A stretch of DNA of 64,000 bases. Source: Palsa-883 sp963847615. GTDB taxonomy: Bacteria; Pseudomonadota; Alphaproteobacteria; Acetobacterales; Acetobacteraceae. The notes under the pieces are model-generated. The model was not told the DNA's origin, made no database searches, and worked only from the letters and a program-made list of their open reading frames with translations. The stretch lies in the NCBI GenBank assembly GCA_963847615.1, contig CAWKAN010000016.1:587292-651291 (forward strand). Reading direction: 5' to 3'. A program made the translations under genes and the position numbers. Positions 25,095 to 34,002 of the stretch are shown here, in pieces (positions within the stretch are counted from its first letter, which is position 1; each line of letters begins with the position of its first letter).

Positions 25095-25749
25095 GGAAGA
25101 TCAACTTTACTGATCAGGCCAATCGCAGCCTAGGCCCGAATTCAGCGGGCGGCACAAGCCAACGGTTCATTTCGGGTGGCGGGCCGCGGACGGTCCGCAA
25201 CCCAGCAAGATTTACCACGGAGGCACGGAGGCATGGAGGCACGGGGAAGGGAAATGACCGCGCTACGCGCGAAGCGCATCGACTGCCTGCTCTGTGCCTC
25301 CGTGCCTCCGTGGCGAATCTCGCTGGCCGAAGATCGCGCGCCGCCGCCGCATCCCGCAATATCGCGACCGTGCCTCGCGCGATCCAGATCAGCGACGCGG
25401 TGGCTGGCCGCCGTAGGCGGCCCGGTCACCCGGGCGATTCGTCAAACGGCGAATATGCGCACCGCGGCCAATGGGTGATCCCGGGGCTCGGGGCCATGCC
25501 GCGGTCTGGCAGCCGGCGCGGCGTCGGCGCCGCGCTTTGGTCCATGATGCCTTGGCGGAGGCGGTCGAACACCGCCTGTTGGCGCGTTTGGTATGGGACA
25601 AACACTGCGGAACGACCCTTGCGATCAAGCCAATCGCCGCCCAGGCCCGAAATCAGCGGGCGGCACCAGCCGACGGTTCATTTCCAGCCTCGGGCCTCGG
25701 GCGATCCGCAAGACAGCAAGGTTCACCACGGAGGCACGGAGAAGGGAAA

Positions 25750-25934
25750 GGCTCATATGGCGTTGACTGTTGGACGGCCCCGTAGGGCGGAAAAGCGCAG
25801 CGCCTTCCGCCATCGGATGGTGGTGGGATATGTTGTTGGGGACGTCGGCAGATGCGAGCGGCTCGCCCGGCGGTGGCGGAAGGCGCTGCGCTTTTCCGCC
25901 CTACGGGCCGTCCAACAGTCAACGCCATATGAGC
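25750..25934. mobile_element. ~185-bp inverted-repeat element (MITE-like), copy 1
   Basis: Ends GGCTCATATGGCG and CGCCATATGAGC; ~61-bp terminal inverted repeats (GTTGACTGTTGGACGG, AAAAGCGCAGCGCCTTCCGC) enclose ~62 bp. Flanked by GAAGGGAAA and GAAAGGAAA, a presumed 9-bp target duplication; unit 1 of the array has the empty site GAAGGGAAA at 25246-25254. No transposase is encoded. Confidence 0.85.
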
Positions 25935-26467
25935 GAAAGGAAATGACCGCGCGCTACGCGCGAAGCGCATCGACTGCCTGCTCTGTGCCTCCGTGCCTCT
26001 GTGCCTCTGTGCCTCCGTGCCTCCGTGGTGAATCTTGCTGGCCGAAGATCGAGCGCCGCCGCATCCCGCAACATCGCGACCGTGCCTCGCGCGATCCGGA
26101 TCAGCGACGCGGCGGCTGGCCGCCATCGCGACCCGGTCACCCGGGCAATTCGTCAAACGGCGAATATGCGCACCGCGGCCAATGAGTGATCCCGGGGCTC
26201 GGGGCCATGCCGCGGTCTGGCAGCCGGCGCGGCGTCGGCGCCGCGCTTTGGTCCATGATGCCTTGGCGGAGGCGGTCGAACACCGCCTGTTGGCGCGTTT
26301 GGTCTGGGACAAACACTGGGGAACGACCCTTGCGATGAGGCCAATCGCCGCCCAGGCCCGAATCAGCGGGCGGCACCAGCCGACGGTTCATTTCCAGCCT
26401 CGGGCCTCGGGCGATCCGCAAGACAGCAAGGTTCACCACGGAGGCACGGAGGCACGGAGAAGGGAAA

Positions 26468-26651
26468 GGCTCATATGGCGTTGACTGTTGGACGGCCCGT
26501 AGGGCGGAAAAGCGCAGCGCCTTCCGCCATCGGATGGTGGCGGGATATGTTGTTGGGGACGTCGGCAGATGCGAGCGGCTCGCCCGGCGGTGGCGGAAGG
26601 CGCTGCGCTTTTCCGCCCTACGGGCCGTCCAACAGTCAACGCCATATGAGC
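26468..26651. mobile_element. ~185-bp inverted-repeat element, copy 2
   Basis: Same element and flanks as 25750-25934, in the third array unit. Shared flanks mean it was copied with the array rather than inserted separately. One C is lost in the left-arm CCCC run. Confidence 0.85.
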
Positions 26652-26962
26652 GAAAGGAAATGACCGCGCGCTACGCGCGAAGCGCATCGACTGCCTGCTC
26701 TGTGCCTCTGTGCCTCCGTGGTGAATCTCGCTGGCCGAAGATCGCGCGCCGCCGCCGCATCCCGCAGCATCGCGACCGTGCCTCGCGCGATCCGGATCAG
26801 CGACGCGGCGGCTGGCCGCCGTCGCGGCCCGCTCACCCGGGTAATTCGTCAAACGGCGAATATGCGCACCGCGGCCGATGGGTGATCCCGGGGCTCGGGG
26901 TCATGCCGCGGTCTGGCAGCCGGTGCGGCGTCGGCGCCGCGCTTTGGTCTAGTCCCCTGGGA

Positions 26963-27166
26963 TCAGAATCCCTCGCGCTCGATCCGCTTGCGCTCCATCT
27001 TGCGGGCGCGGCGAACCGCCTCCGCGGCCTCGCGGGCGCGGCGCTCGGACGGCTTTTCGTAGTGCCGGCGCAGCTTCATCTCGCGGAAGATCCCCTCCCG
27101 CTGCATCTTCTTCTTGAGCGCCTTCAGCGCCTGGTCGACATTGTTGTCGCGCACGAGAACTTGCAC
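26963..27166 (-). CDS. rpsU: 30S ribosomal protein S21
   Basis: 67 residues from a GTG start (VQVLVRDNNVDQALKALKKK, then MQREGIFREMKLRRHYEKPS and ERRAREAAEAVRRARKMERK). Length and the basic C-terminal tail are typical of alphaproteobacterial S21, which helps 30S initiation. An AAGGAG box lies 11 bases upstream of the GTG, deciding the start. It is divergent from def. Confidence 0.93.
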   Translation of the reverse strand: MQVLVRDNNVDQALKALKKKMQREGIFREMKLRRHYEKPSERRAREAAEAVRRARKMERKRIEREGF

Positions 27167-27366
27167 TTGGCCGCCTGCTCCTTTCAGACTTGGCGCCCCC
27201 GCCGATCGGGGACGCACGAGACAACCCCGCGTCCGGTGGCCGGTGCGGGGGGCGTGCCCTATAACACGCGTTTCCGCCCTCGCCAATGCGGCTTTGGCAC
27301 CCCACTTCAGACCCGGCCCGTCCCGGCGCAAGCCGGTTTTGCAACAAGCCCAGACTCGGAACCACG

Positions 27367-28713
27367 ATGGCCCTCCTGAAGATCGCCCGCATGGGCCACC
27401 CCGTCCTGCTGCAGCGCTGCGCGCCGGTGGCCGATCCCGGCGCGCCGGAGATCCGCCGCCTGGTCGCCGACATGATCGAGACCATGCTCGACGCGCCCGG
27501 CGTCGGGCTGGCGGCGCCGCAGGTGCACGTGCCGCTGCGGCTGTTCGTGTTCCGCATCCCCGAGGGGCGGGGGGGCGAGGACCCGCGCGACCTGCCGGTC
27601 GGCGCCAGCGTGCTGATCAACCCCGAGGTCGAGCTGCTGAGCGAGCAGCTTGTGCTGTGCTGGGAGGGCTGCCTGTCGATCCCCGGGCTGCGGGCCGCGG
27701 TGCCGCGCGCGCCGCACATCCGCTACCGCGGCGTGGACTGCGACGGGGTGGTGACCGAGCGCGAGGTCACCGGCTTCCATGCCGACGTGATCCAGCACGA
27801 ATACGACCACCTGGACGGGATTCTCTACCCGATGCGGGTGCGCGATTTCACCTTGTTCGGCTTCAACGAGGAGCTCGCCGCCGCGGTTGCCGCCGCCGCC
27901 CGACAGCAAGCCAGCGCGCGCGAGGCCGAGAACGACCGAACCCGAAACCACCGAACCCGAAACCACCGAACCTGGGGCCGCCGAACCCGGGGCCGCCGGG
28001 CGCGACGGGACGCGGGCATGATGGCGCCGCCCGAGCGCGGGGCGGAGCGCGACGCCGCGATCGAGGCGATGCTGGCGCATGTGCCGTTCGACGGCTGGTC
28101 GCGCCGGGCGCTGGCGATGGGGCTGGCCGAACGCGGCGCCCCGGCCGACGAGGCCGAGCTGCTGTTCCCCGGCGGCGCGGTCGAGATGGTGGAGGCGTAC
28201 TGCGACCTGGCCGACCGGCGGATGACCGAGGCGGCCGCCGCGCTCGACCTGGCGGGCAAGGGCCTGACCGCGCGGGTGCGCGCGATGATCGCGCTGCGGC
28301 TGGCGCAGGCGCGCCCGCACAAGGAGGCGGTGCGCCGCGCGGTCGCGGTGTTGGCGCTGCCGATGCACGCGCGCCAGGCGGCCGGCTGCGCGGCGCGCAC
28401 GGTGGATGCGATCTGGCACGCCGCCGGCGACCGCAGCGCGGATTTCTCCTGGTACACCAAGCGCGCCATCCTGGCCGCGGTCTACGGCGCGACCCTGCTG
28501 TTCTGGCTGCGCGACGCTGCCGGGGATCGGGGGGGCGACCAGGGATGGGACAAACCCGGGGCGGCTGACGCGGGCGAGAGCGACGCCGCGACGCTGGCCT
28601 TCCTGGACCGCCGGCTGGCCGGGATCGGCCGGCTCGGCAAGCTGCGCGGCCGCGCCGGCGCCGCCCTGTGCCGCCTGACCCCCAACTTGCCTCGCCCCGC
28701 CCGAGCGCCGTGA
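27367..28713 (+). CDS. def: Peptide deformylase fused in frame to a COQ9-family protein
   Basis: One open frame of 448 codons. Residues 1-175 are peptide deformylase with all three motifs (GVGLAAPQ, EGCLSIPG, QHEYDHLDG), removing formyl groups from nascent proteins. Residues ~218-448 match the COQ9 family (DAAIEAMLAHVPFDGWSRRA, DRRMTEAAAALDLAGKGLTA, FSWYTKRAILAAVYGATLLF), involved in ubiquinone synthesis. They are joined by an Arg/Asn/Thr-rich linker made of 15-bp repeats. The two are normally separate genes; an internal ATG pair at 28018-28023 (MMAPPERGAERD) could start COQ9 separately. Its stop overlaps the next ATG by one base. Confidence 0.85.
   Translation: MALLKIARMGHPVLLQRCAPVADPGAPEIRRLVADMIETMLDAPGVGLAAPQVHVPLRLFVFRIPEGRGGEDPRDLPVGASVLINPEVELLSEQLVLCWEGCLSIPGLRAAVPRAPHIRYRGVDCDGVVTEREVTGFHADVIQHEYDHLDGILYPMRVRDFTLFGFNEELAAAVAAAARQQASAREAENDRTRNHRTRNHRTWGRRTRGRRARRDAGMMAPPERGAERDAAIEAMLAHVPFDGWSRRALAMGLAERGAPADEAELLFPGGAVEMVEAYCDLADRRMTEAAAALDLAGKGLTARVRAMIALRLAQARPHKEAVRRAVAVLALPMHARQAAGCAARTVDAIWHAAGDRSADFSWYTKRAILAAVYGATLLFWLRDAAGDRGGDQGWDKPGAADAGESDAATLAFLDRRLAGIGRLGKLRGRAGAALCRLTPNLPRPARAP
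27936..27995 (+). repeat. Four 15-bp tandem repeats in the def-COQ9 linker
   Basis: Units CCGAACCCGAAACCA (27936, 27951), CCGAACCTGGGGCCG (27966) and CCGAACCCGGGGCCG (27981). Being a multiple of three they preserve the frame between the two domains. Confidence 0.85.
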
Positions 28714-29621
28714 TGCAGCTGGTCCGGGTCGAGCACACCACCGTCTATCGCTACGCCGCCCCGGTGCAACTGACCGAACACCGGTTGATGCTGCGCCCGC
28801 ACGACAGCCATGACCTGCGGCTGAACGACGCCACCCTCGGCCTGACCCCGCCGGCCGCGCAACTGCGCTGGGCGCACGACGTGTTCGGCAACTCGGTCTG
28901 CTTCGTCGATTTCGCCGGGGCGCAGACCGACACGCTGCGCATCGTCTCCACGCTGGAACTGGCGCATTTCGCGCCGCAGTCCGACCCGCCGCTCGATCCG
29001 TTCGCCGAGACCTACCCGTTCAGCTACGCGGTCGAGGAGATGCCGGACCTCGCGCGGCTGATCGAGCGCCACATGGCGGACCCGCAGCGCCGGTTGGATG
29101 CCTGGGCGCGCCGCTTCCTGGCACGCTCGGGGCCGACGCGGACGCTGCCGCTGCTGACGGCGATGACCGAGGCGATCAAGGCGGACTTCACCTACGAATG
29201 GCGCGAGGCCGAGGGCACCAACCCGCCGCTGGTCACGCTGGCCAGCCGGCGCGGCGCCTGTCGCGATTTCGCGCTGCTGATGATGGAGGCGGCGCGCGCG
29301 CTGGGCTTCGCCGCGCGCTTCATCAGCGGCTACGTCTATGACGCCGCGCTGGTTGGCAGCGCCGCCCCGGTGGTGGGGGGCGGTGCGACGCATGCGTGGT
29401 GCGCGATCTACCTGCCGGGCGCCGGCTGGGTGGAGTTCGATCCCACCAACGGGCTGATCGCCGGGCGCAACCTGATCCGCGTGTCGGTGGCGCGCACGCC
29501 GGAGCAGGCGGTGCCGGTGTCGGGCGGCTTCATCGGCCGGGCCAACGACTTCATCGCGCTGGAGGTCGATGTCCGGGTGGCGGTCGGCGCGCAGGCGGTG
29601 GCCGCGGCCGCCCGGGCCTGA
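28713..29621 (+). CDS. Transglutaminase family protein
   Basis: 302 residues from MQLVRVEHTTVYRYAAPVQL, the typical N-terminal beta domain of bacterial transglutaminase-like proteins. The catalytic triad is visible: Cys in RRGACRDFALLMMEAARALG, His in GGATHAWCAIYLPG and Asp in WVEFDPTNGLIAG. Such proteins are putative cysteine peptidases or amidases, function unproven. No signal peptide. The start overlaps the COQ9 stop (TGATG), so translation is coupled. Confidence 0.88.
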   Translation: MQLVRVEHTTVYRYAAPVQLTEHRLMLRPHDSHDLRLNDATLGLTPPAAQLRWAHDVFGNSVCFVDFAGAQTDTLRIVSTLELAHFAPQSDPPLDPFAETYPFSYAVEEMPDLARLIERHMADPQRRLDAWARRFLARSGPTRTLPLLTAMTEAIKADFTYEWREAEGTNPPLVTLASRRGACRDFALLMMEAARALGFAARFISGYVYDAALVGSAAPVVGGGATHAWCAIYLPGAGWVEFDPTNGLIAGRNLIRVSVARTPEQAVPVSGGFIGRANDFIALEVDVRVAVGAQAVAAAARA

Positions 29622-29704
29622 CGATGGCGGCGACTGCGATGCTGCGGGCCGCCGAGGCCGACGGTTTCCCGCTGCTGGACCTGGCGGCGTAGCTGCGCGA
29701 CGCG

Positions 29705-30142
29705 CTATTGGTGACCTGGCCGTCGCATGGCGCACTCCGCGTTGGCGCCGGTGCCGGGTGCGTTCTCGAACGTGCAGCGCTCGGTCGGCGGGTTGCCACA
29801 CTTGTGGGCCAGCTCGCGAAACCCGACGCATTTGCCGTCGGGCCCGCGATAGCCCGGGCCGCCCGCGCAGCCGCAGCCGTGACAGGGCGGACGTGGCGGA
29901 CATCCCTCCGCCGCGGCCGGCATGGGCTGGGCGGTCATGACCAGGACGGCCAGCAGCGCCAGCAGCTGCCGGGCGCGTGCGGCGCCGCGCGCCGGCGACT
30001 GGCTCAGCCTGACCCCATGCAGGCGCGGCAGGGCCTCGCGCCATCCCGGCTCCGGACCCGATTGTTGAGCGGCGCGCGCGGGCAGTGGGCCTTCGGCGCG
30101 GTCGCCGGGCGCCGCCGTCACCGGCGGGTTCGATCCGACCAT
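29705..30142 (-). CDS. Small Cys-rich secreted protein
   Basis: The C-terminal part is convincing: a signal peptide (LLALLAVLVMTAQPMPAAA) then EGCPPRPPCHGCGCAGGPGY, RGPDGKCVGFRELAHKCGNP and TERCTFENAPGTGANAECAM, with eight or more cysteines that would be oxidised outside the cytoplasm. The true start is uncertain: the long frame opens at 30142, but a start close to the signal peptide is expected, so the first ~50 residues are doubtful. No function known to me. Confidence 0.6.
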   Translation of the reverse strand: MVGSNPPVTAAPGDRAEGPLPARAAQQSGPEPGWREALPRLHGVRLSQSPARGAARARQLLALLAVLVMTAQPMPAAAEGCPPRPPCHGCGCAGGPGYRGPDGKCVGFRELAHKCGNPPTERCTFENAPGTGANAECAMRRPGHQ

Positions 30143-30178
30143 GGTGGAAAGCGGCGGGAGAGCCGCCGATCCTGTCTC

Positions 30179-30291
30179 ATACCAGGCGTCCGAATGATCA
30201 ACTCTCCGGGCGTAGCCCCCTCGTCATGCCGGCCTTCGCCGGCATGACGAGGGGGCGCCGCCGATGGGTCAATCCTTCGGATGCCTGATAT
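30179..30291. repeat. Dispersed inverted-repeat element B, copy 1 (short)
   Basis: Ends ATACCAGGCGTCCGAATGAT and, reversed, ATCAGGCATCCGAAGGATTG. The centre is a perfect 19-bp-arm hairpin (GCCCCCTCGTCATGCCGGC, loop CTTC). Related copies are at 36354-36603 and 50039-50227. Confidence 0.7.
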
Positions 30292-30450
30292 CATATCATC
30301 AAGACCCCCTGCCTGCTGACCGACCGGCTGGCGCCGGCCGTTGCTATCCGTCCTGGGCTGGCGCGCGGCCCCAGGCTGGCTTTCCCGGGCAACCGCGCGC
30401 GACATCAAGCACGCGAAATGATGGAAGAAGCGTCAATGCGGCGCCCGGTA

Positions 30451-31617
30451 TCAGAGCAGGGCCGCCACCGTCTCCGCCAGGACCGCATAATCCGCCCGCT
30501 CGTTGTAGGCGTGCGCCGAGATGCGCAGCCAGAGCGCGCCGTCCAGCGCGTGCAGCGGCGCGTCGGTGCGCGCCGCCAGCAGGCGTTGCCGCAGGCGCTG
30601 CGCCCAATCCGCGGTCGGCGGTGCCGGCGTGGGCAGGCGCACCACGCCCATCGCGCCGGCCAGGGCGCCGGTCGTTCCGACCTCGGTGCCCAGGCGATCG
30701 GCGATCAGTCGCGCCGCCTCCCCCGCCAGCGCAACGTTGCGCGCCCGCAGCGCGGCATCGCCAAGCCGGTGGTGAAAATCCAACGCCGTCGGAATCGCCA
30801 GCCAGGCGCTGGCATCCCGCGTCCCGGTCCAGTCGAACTCGGCGCGGAAACCCTGGCCGAAGCCGTGCGAGATGGTCAGCGGATGCAGCGCCGCCTGGCG
30901 CTGCGGCGCGGCCCACAGGAACGCGCTGCCCTTCGGCGCGCACAGCCATTTGTGGCAGTTGCCGACATACCAGTCGGCGCCGAGCGAGCCGAGGTCGAGC
31001 GTCACCTGGCCCGGCCCGTGCGCGCCGTCAACCAGCACCGGCACCGCCGCCGCGCGGCACGCCGCGATGATGTCCGCGAGCGGCAGCACCAACGCGCTGG
31101 CCGAGGTGATGTGGTCGATCACCGCGAGGCGCGTGCGCGGGGTCAGCGCCGCGGCGACGGCGGCGACGATCGACGCGGCGTCGGGGCGGGGAAACGGGAT
31201 CGCCGCCTCGGTCATCCGCGCGCCGGCCCGCTCGGTGACGAACCGCACCGCGTTGCGCACCGCGCCGTAGCCGTGGCTGAGCACCAGCACCTCGTCGCCC
31301 GGCGCCAGGTGCAACGATCGCAGCACGGTGTTGCAGCCGGTGGTGGCGTTGTCGAGGAAGCCGATGTCCTTGCCGTCGGCGCCGAGGAAGGCGCCGAGCC
31401 GCGCCGCCGCCGCGGCCAGTCCTGCCGGCAGCACCGCGTGCATGAAGCGCGTCGGCTGCGCCTCAAGCTGGCGCCGCCAATCCTGTTGCGCGGCCAGCAC
31501 GACGCGCGGCGTGGCGCCGAAGGAGCCGTGATTGACGGTGAGCCAGCTCCAGTCCAGCGGCCATTCGTGGCGCACCGCGCGGCCGAGCAGCGGCGGCGGC
31601 GCGTTGGCCCCGCTCAT
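30451..31617 (-). CDS. Class V aminotransferase, isopenicillin N epimerase-like
   Basis: 388 residues from MSGANAPPPLLGRAVRHEWP. Motifs include WLTVNHGSFGATPRVV, FLDNATTGCNTVLRSL, HITSASALVLPL, VDGAHGPGQVTLDL and the PLP lysine in GNCHKWLCAPKGSAFLWA. Such enzymes act as desulfurases, epimerases or lyases; the substrate is not readable. It lies 184 bp downstream of the TauD-type gene on the same strand, probably in the RuBisCO-like protein cluster. Confidence 0.87.
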   Translation of the reverse strand: MSGANAPPPLLGRAVRHEWPLDWSWLTVNHGSFGATPRVVLAAQQDWRRQLEAQPTRFMHAVLPAGLAAAAARLGAFLGADGKDIGFLDNATTGCNTVLRSLHLAPGDEVLVLSHGYGAVRNAVRFVTERAGARMTEAAIPFPRPDAASIVAAVAAALTPRTRLAVIDHITSASALVLPLADIIAACRAAAVPVLVDGAHGPGQVTLDLGSLGADWYVGNCHKWLCAPKGSAFLWAAPQRQAALHPLTISHGFGQGFRAEFDWTGTRDASAWLAIPTALDFHHRLGDAALRARNVALAGEAARLIADRLGTEVGTTGALAGAMGVVRLPTPAPPTADWAQRLRQRLLAARTDAPLHALDGALWLRISAHAYNERADYAVLAETVAALL

Positions 31618-31801
31618 GCGGACGCCGGCGGGGGCGCGGCGTTCACCGCGTATCGCCGATCGCGGTCAGCGCGATCGCCCGCGTGTTGGCGGGACAAGAT
31701 GCCGTATCGCCCATGCGCCGCTGCCCCTGTGGGTTGCCGACGGCGGAATTGTCGGCGACGCGAACTGTTGCGGACCCTATCCGATCAGGCAATGCGCCGC
31801 G

Positions 31802-32687
31802 TCACACCGGGCGCTCGCCCAGCACCGTCACGCGGTGGCCGGAGCGGGTGTGCGGCCAGTAGTCCCACATCGCGCGATGCTGCACGCAGCGATTGTCCCA
31901 GAACGCGATCGAGTTCGCCTGCCAGCGGAACCGGCACTGGAACAGCGGATTCTCGGAATGCGTCCACAGATAGTTCAGGATTGCCGTGCTCTCGTCGCGC
32001 GGCACGCCGACGATGCGCCGGGTGAAGCCGCGATTGACATACAGCGCCTGCTTGCCGGTGACGGGATGCGTGCGGATCACCGGATGTTCCGCCTTCGGAT
32101 AGGTCGGCTTGTCTTGCACGCCGGCATAGGCGTAGGTGCCGCGGTAGTTTTCCTCGCCGTCATGGATCGCGGTCAGGCCTTCGAGATACGCCTTCATGCG
32201 GTCGGACAGCGCCTCGTACGCCGCGTACATGCTGGCGAACAGCGTGTCGCCGCCGCGCGGCGGGCATTGGCGGATGTACAGGATGCTGCCCATCGGCGGG
32301 ATCGGGTCGCAGGAAACGTCGCTGTGCCAGCCTTCGCCGTTGGCGCGCGGGCTGTCCTTGTCGGCGCGGATGATCATCAGCTCCTTGTGGCCGGGGGCGG
32401 AGGGCGCGGCGGGATGGATGTGCAGCTCGCCGAATTTGCGGCCGAAATCCAGGTGCTGTTGTTCCGTCAGGTGCTGGTCGCGGAAGAAAATGACAGAATT
32501 CTCCGCCAGCGCGCGATGGATTTCGTCCAGCGTGCGGTTGCCGAGCGGCTTGCGACAGATCGACGCCGCCGATCTCGGCGCCGATGATCGGCGTCAGCTT
32601 GTCGAGCGTGATGGTGTCGTACGGCGCGCCGTCCTCGGCGCGATGGCGGTAGCGCGGGCCGTTGTTGCCGCGCATCGGGTCGGTCAT
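31802..32687 (-). pseudogene. TauD/TfdA family dioxygenase, one frameshift
   Basis: Opens MTDPMRGNNGPRYRHRAEDG, DTITLDKLTPIIGAEIGGVD. An extra base near 32550 shifts the frame to KPLGNRTLDEIHRALAENSV, IFFRDQHLTEQQHLDFGR and on through the Fe(II) ligands (HSDVSCDPIPP; late His in HTRSGHRVTV), ending LGERPV. Restored length is ~294, normal for Fe/2-oxoglutarate dioxygenases. Originally its ATG overlapped the cupin stop (ATGA), now separated from the intact cupin by the 2.1-kb insertion. Indel error or lesion cannot be distinguished. Confidence 0.83.
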
Positions 32688-32691
32688 GGGG

Positions 32692-32791
32692 TTCCCTCCA
32701 GAAAGGCGGCGATCGCCGGATCGGCCGCGAGTGCCGCGCGTTGTTCCGCGGTCGGTAGCTGTGGCTTGTCGCGCACCTGGTTGACCATGCA
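32692..32791. repeat. 100-bp direct repeat, left copy (cupin 3' end)
   Basis: Identical but for one base to 34778-34877, offset 2086 bp. On the minus strand it encodes the cupin tail (MVNQVRDKPQLPTAEQRAAL) and leads straight into the TauD start, i.e. the original junction. Confidence 0.9.
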
Positions 32792-32794
32792 GAG

Positions 32795-32839
32795 TTAGGG
32801 CTTGCCCTGTTCGCGCAGCGCCGCCGCGTTCACCCTCAT
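32795..32839 (-). pseudogene. Fragment: first 14 codons of an alcohol dehydrogenase-like gene
   Basis: MRVNAAALREQGKP followed by a stop at the repeat junction. The sequence resembles the N-terminus of zinc-type alcohol dehydrogenases, and a GGAGA box precedes it. It appears to be donor DNA cut at the recombination point. Confidence 0.4.
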
Positions 32840-32900
32840 GGCTATCTCCCCTTGGCTTCCGCGTCGGCCCGCTCTGGCGGACCGGGGCGGGGCCCTCAAT

Positions 32901-34002
32901 TTACTCGTCCATCTCGATGTCAACAAACCGGTTGCGCTTCCCAGACTGAACAACCCGAACGATAACCGAACGGTTTACCATTGGTCCAATGACGTCATCC
33001 ACCGCATCCTTGAGCCCCGTCACGCGGACCAGCTGCCCATCGGATGCGACTTCGAGCCAATCCCGATCCAGATGGAGTGCCCGCAGGACCCCGGAGATCG
33101 TCGTCTCTGCTGGCGACGGGGTTGGGGTAGGCCCAACCGGGCCTCGCAAGATACGGTTGATTTCCGCCCGGGTCTCCGGGACCAGAAGAACGCCTTTGGC
33201 CTCTCCCGCTGCCTTGATCTCTAACTGGCTGAATGTCTTTCCCGTAGGCGCTAGATTGCGGGCGAGCTTCAGGAATGTAGAGCGGTACTGCTTGTCCGGG
33301 ACTTTGTCCGAGAGCGCGTCGTCGCCTTCGGCGGTCGCCCTGACGATGTCGAGAAAATGCGACACAATCTGCTGCGGCTCCACATCATCGCGAAAAAAGT
33401 CCGGCTGCGGCGGCGCCTGAATCGCAATCGAGAATTGGTAGCTTCCCGGTGCTTCCTGAAACAGCCACGGTCGGCAAGCTCTTTGTACTTCCAGAACCGG
33501 CCCGCCCTTCAGCCGGTGCGGCATGCCGCGGATGAACTCAACTGTGCGGTAGAAGATCGCCTGTAGGGTCTGCACCTTATCGACAATGAGGTCCAATGGT
33601 GCTCCGCCAACAACGATGTCGCCGCCCTTGACGGAGACCACAACCTGGCCGGGCAGGAACGGAACACGGGCTGTTCGCTTGCTGCCTTCGGTCCAGATCG
33701 TCTGCAGCAAGGTCCGCAGATGCTCGGCCGCGAATGCCGGCATTGAGCCATTGAGCAGACGGAGGGCGAGTTGCTCTGCCCGCTCGTACTCTCCGGCCTT
33801 GAACCAGAGAGACACCGGTACTCACACCAACGATGCCCAGCGTTCTCTGTTTCGATGGGTCAATCTGCTGAAGGGCGCGTTCTTCCAGTTCTGCCGCCTC
33901 GCGATACCGTGGGACGGCCTGGTCCGGCGCGCCGTTCCGCGCGAACTCAGAAGCCTCAGAGGCGCTGGTCTCGCTCTGCCGATGTAGGTTGGCCCAACTC
34001 AT
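32901..34002 (-). pseudogene. Unknown TPR-like protein of the insertion, one frameshift
   Basis: Begins MSWANLHRQSETSASEASEF and NGAPDQAVPRYREAAELEER (TPR-like helices) at an ATG overlapping the upstream gene's stop. Near 33818 the frame shifts and continues VSLWFKAGEYERAEQLALRL, FLPGQVVVSVKGGDIVVGGA, RPWLFQEAPGSYQFSIAIQA, NLAPTGKTFSQLEIK to VDIEMDE. As read, 304 residues remain downstream of the shift; restored ~366. Function unknown. Together with the next gene it looks like a conserved two-gene unit of unknown role. GC is lower than in neighbours. Confidence 0.6.

Larger units (their letters stand above)
25035..26951. repeat. Tandem array: three copies of the regulator's 5' region
   Basis: Units begin with GATGCCTTGGCGGAGGCGGT at 25035 (inside the live gene), 25546 and 26257 and end near GCGCTTTGGTC. 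Units 2 and 3 retain a readable remnant of the regulator N-terminus (RQQAVFDRLRQGI). Without the inserted ~185-bp elements each unit is ~511-526 bp. Each unit also contains an inverted repeat of CACGGAGG/CCTCCGTG type around GAAGGGAAATGACCGCG, with variable numbers of an 8-bp TGCCTCYG block. No gene is supported in 25095-26951. Confidence 0.85.

Noticed and set aside
25206..25322. CACGGAGG repeats as a CRISPR array
   Set aside because: The units are 8 bp, contiguous without spacers and arranged as an inverted repeat.
25757..26663. Short ORFs inside the inverted-repeat element
   Set aside because: They read through terminal inverted repeats, differ between copies and have no ribosome-binding site.
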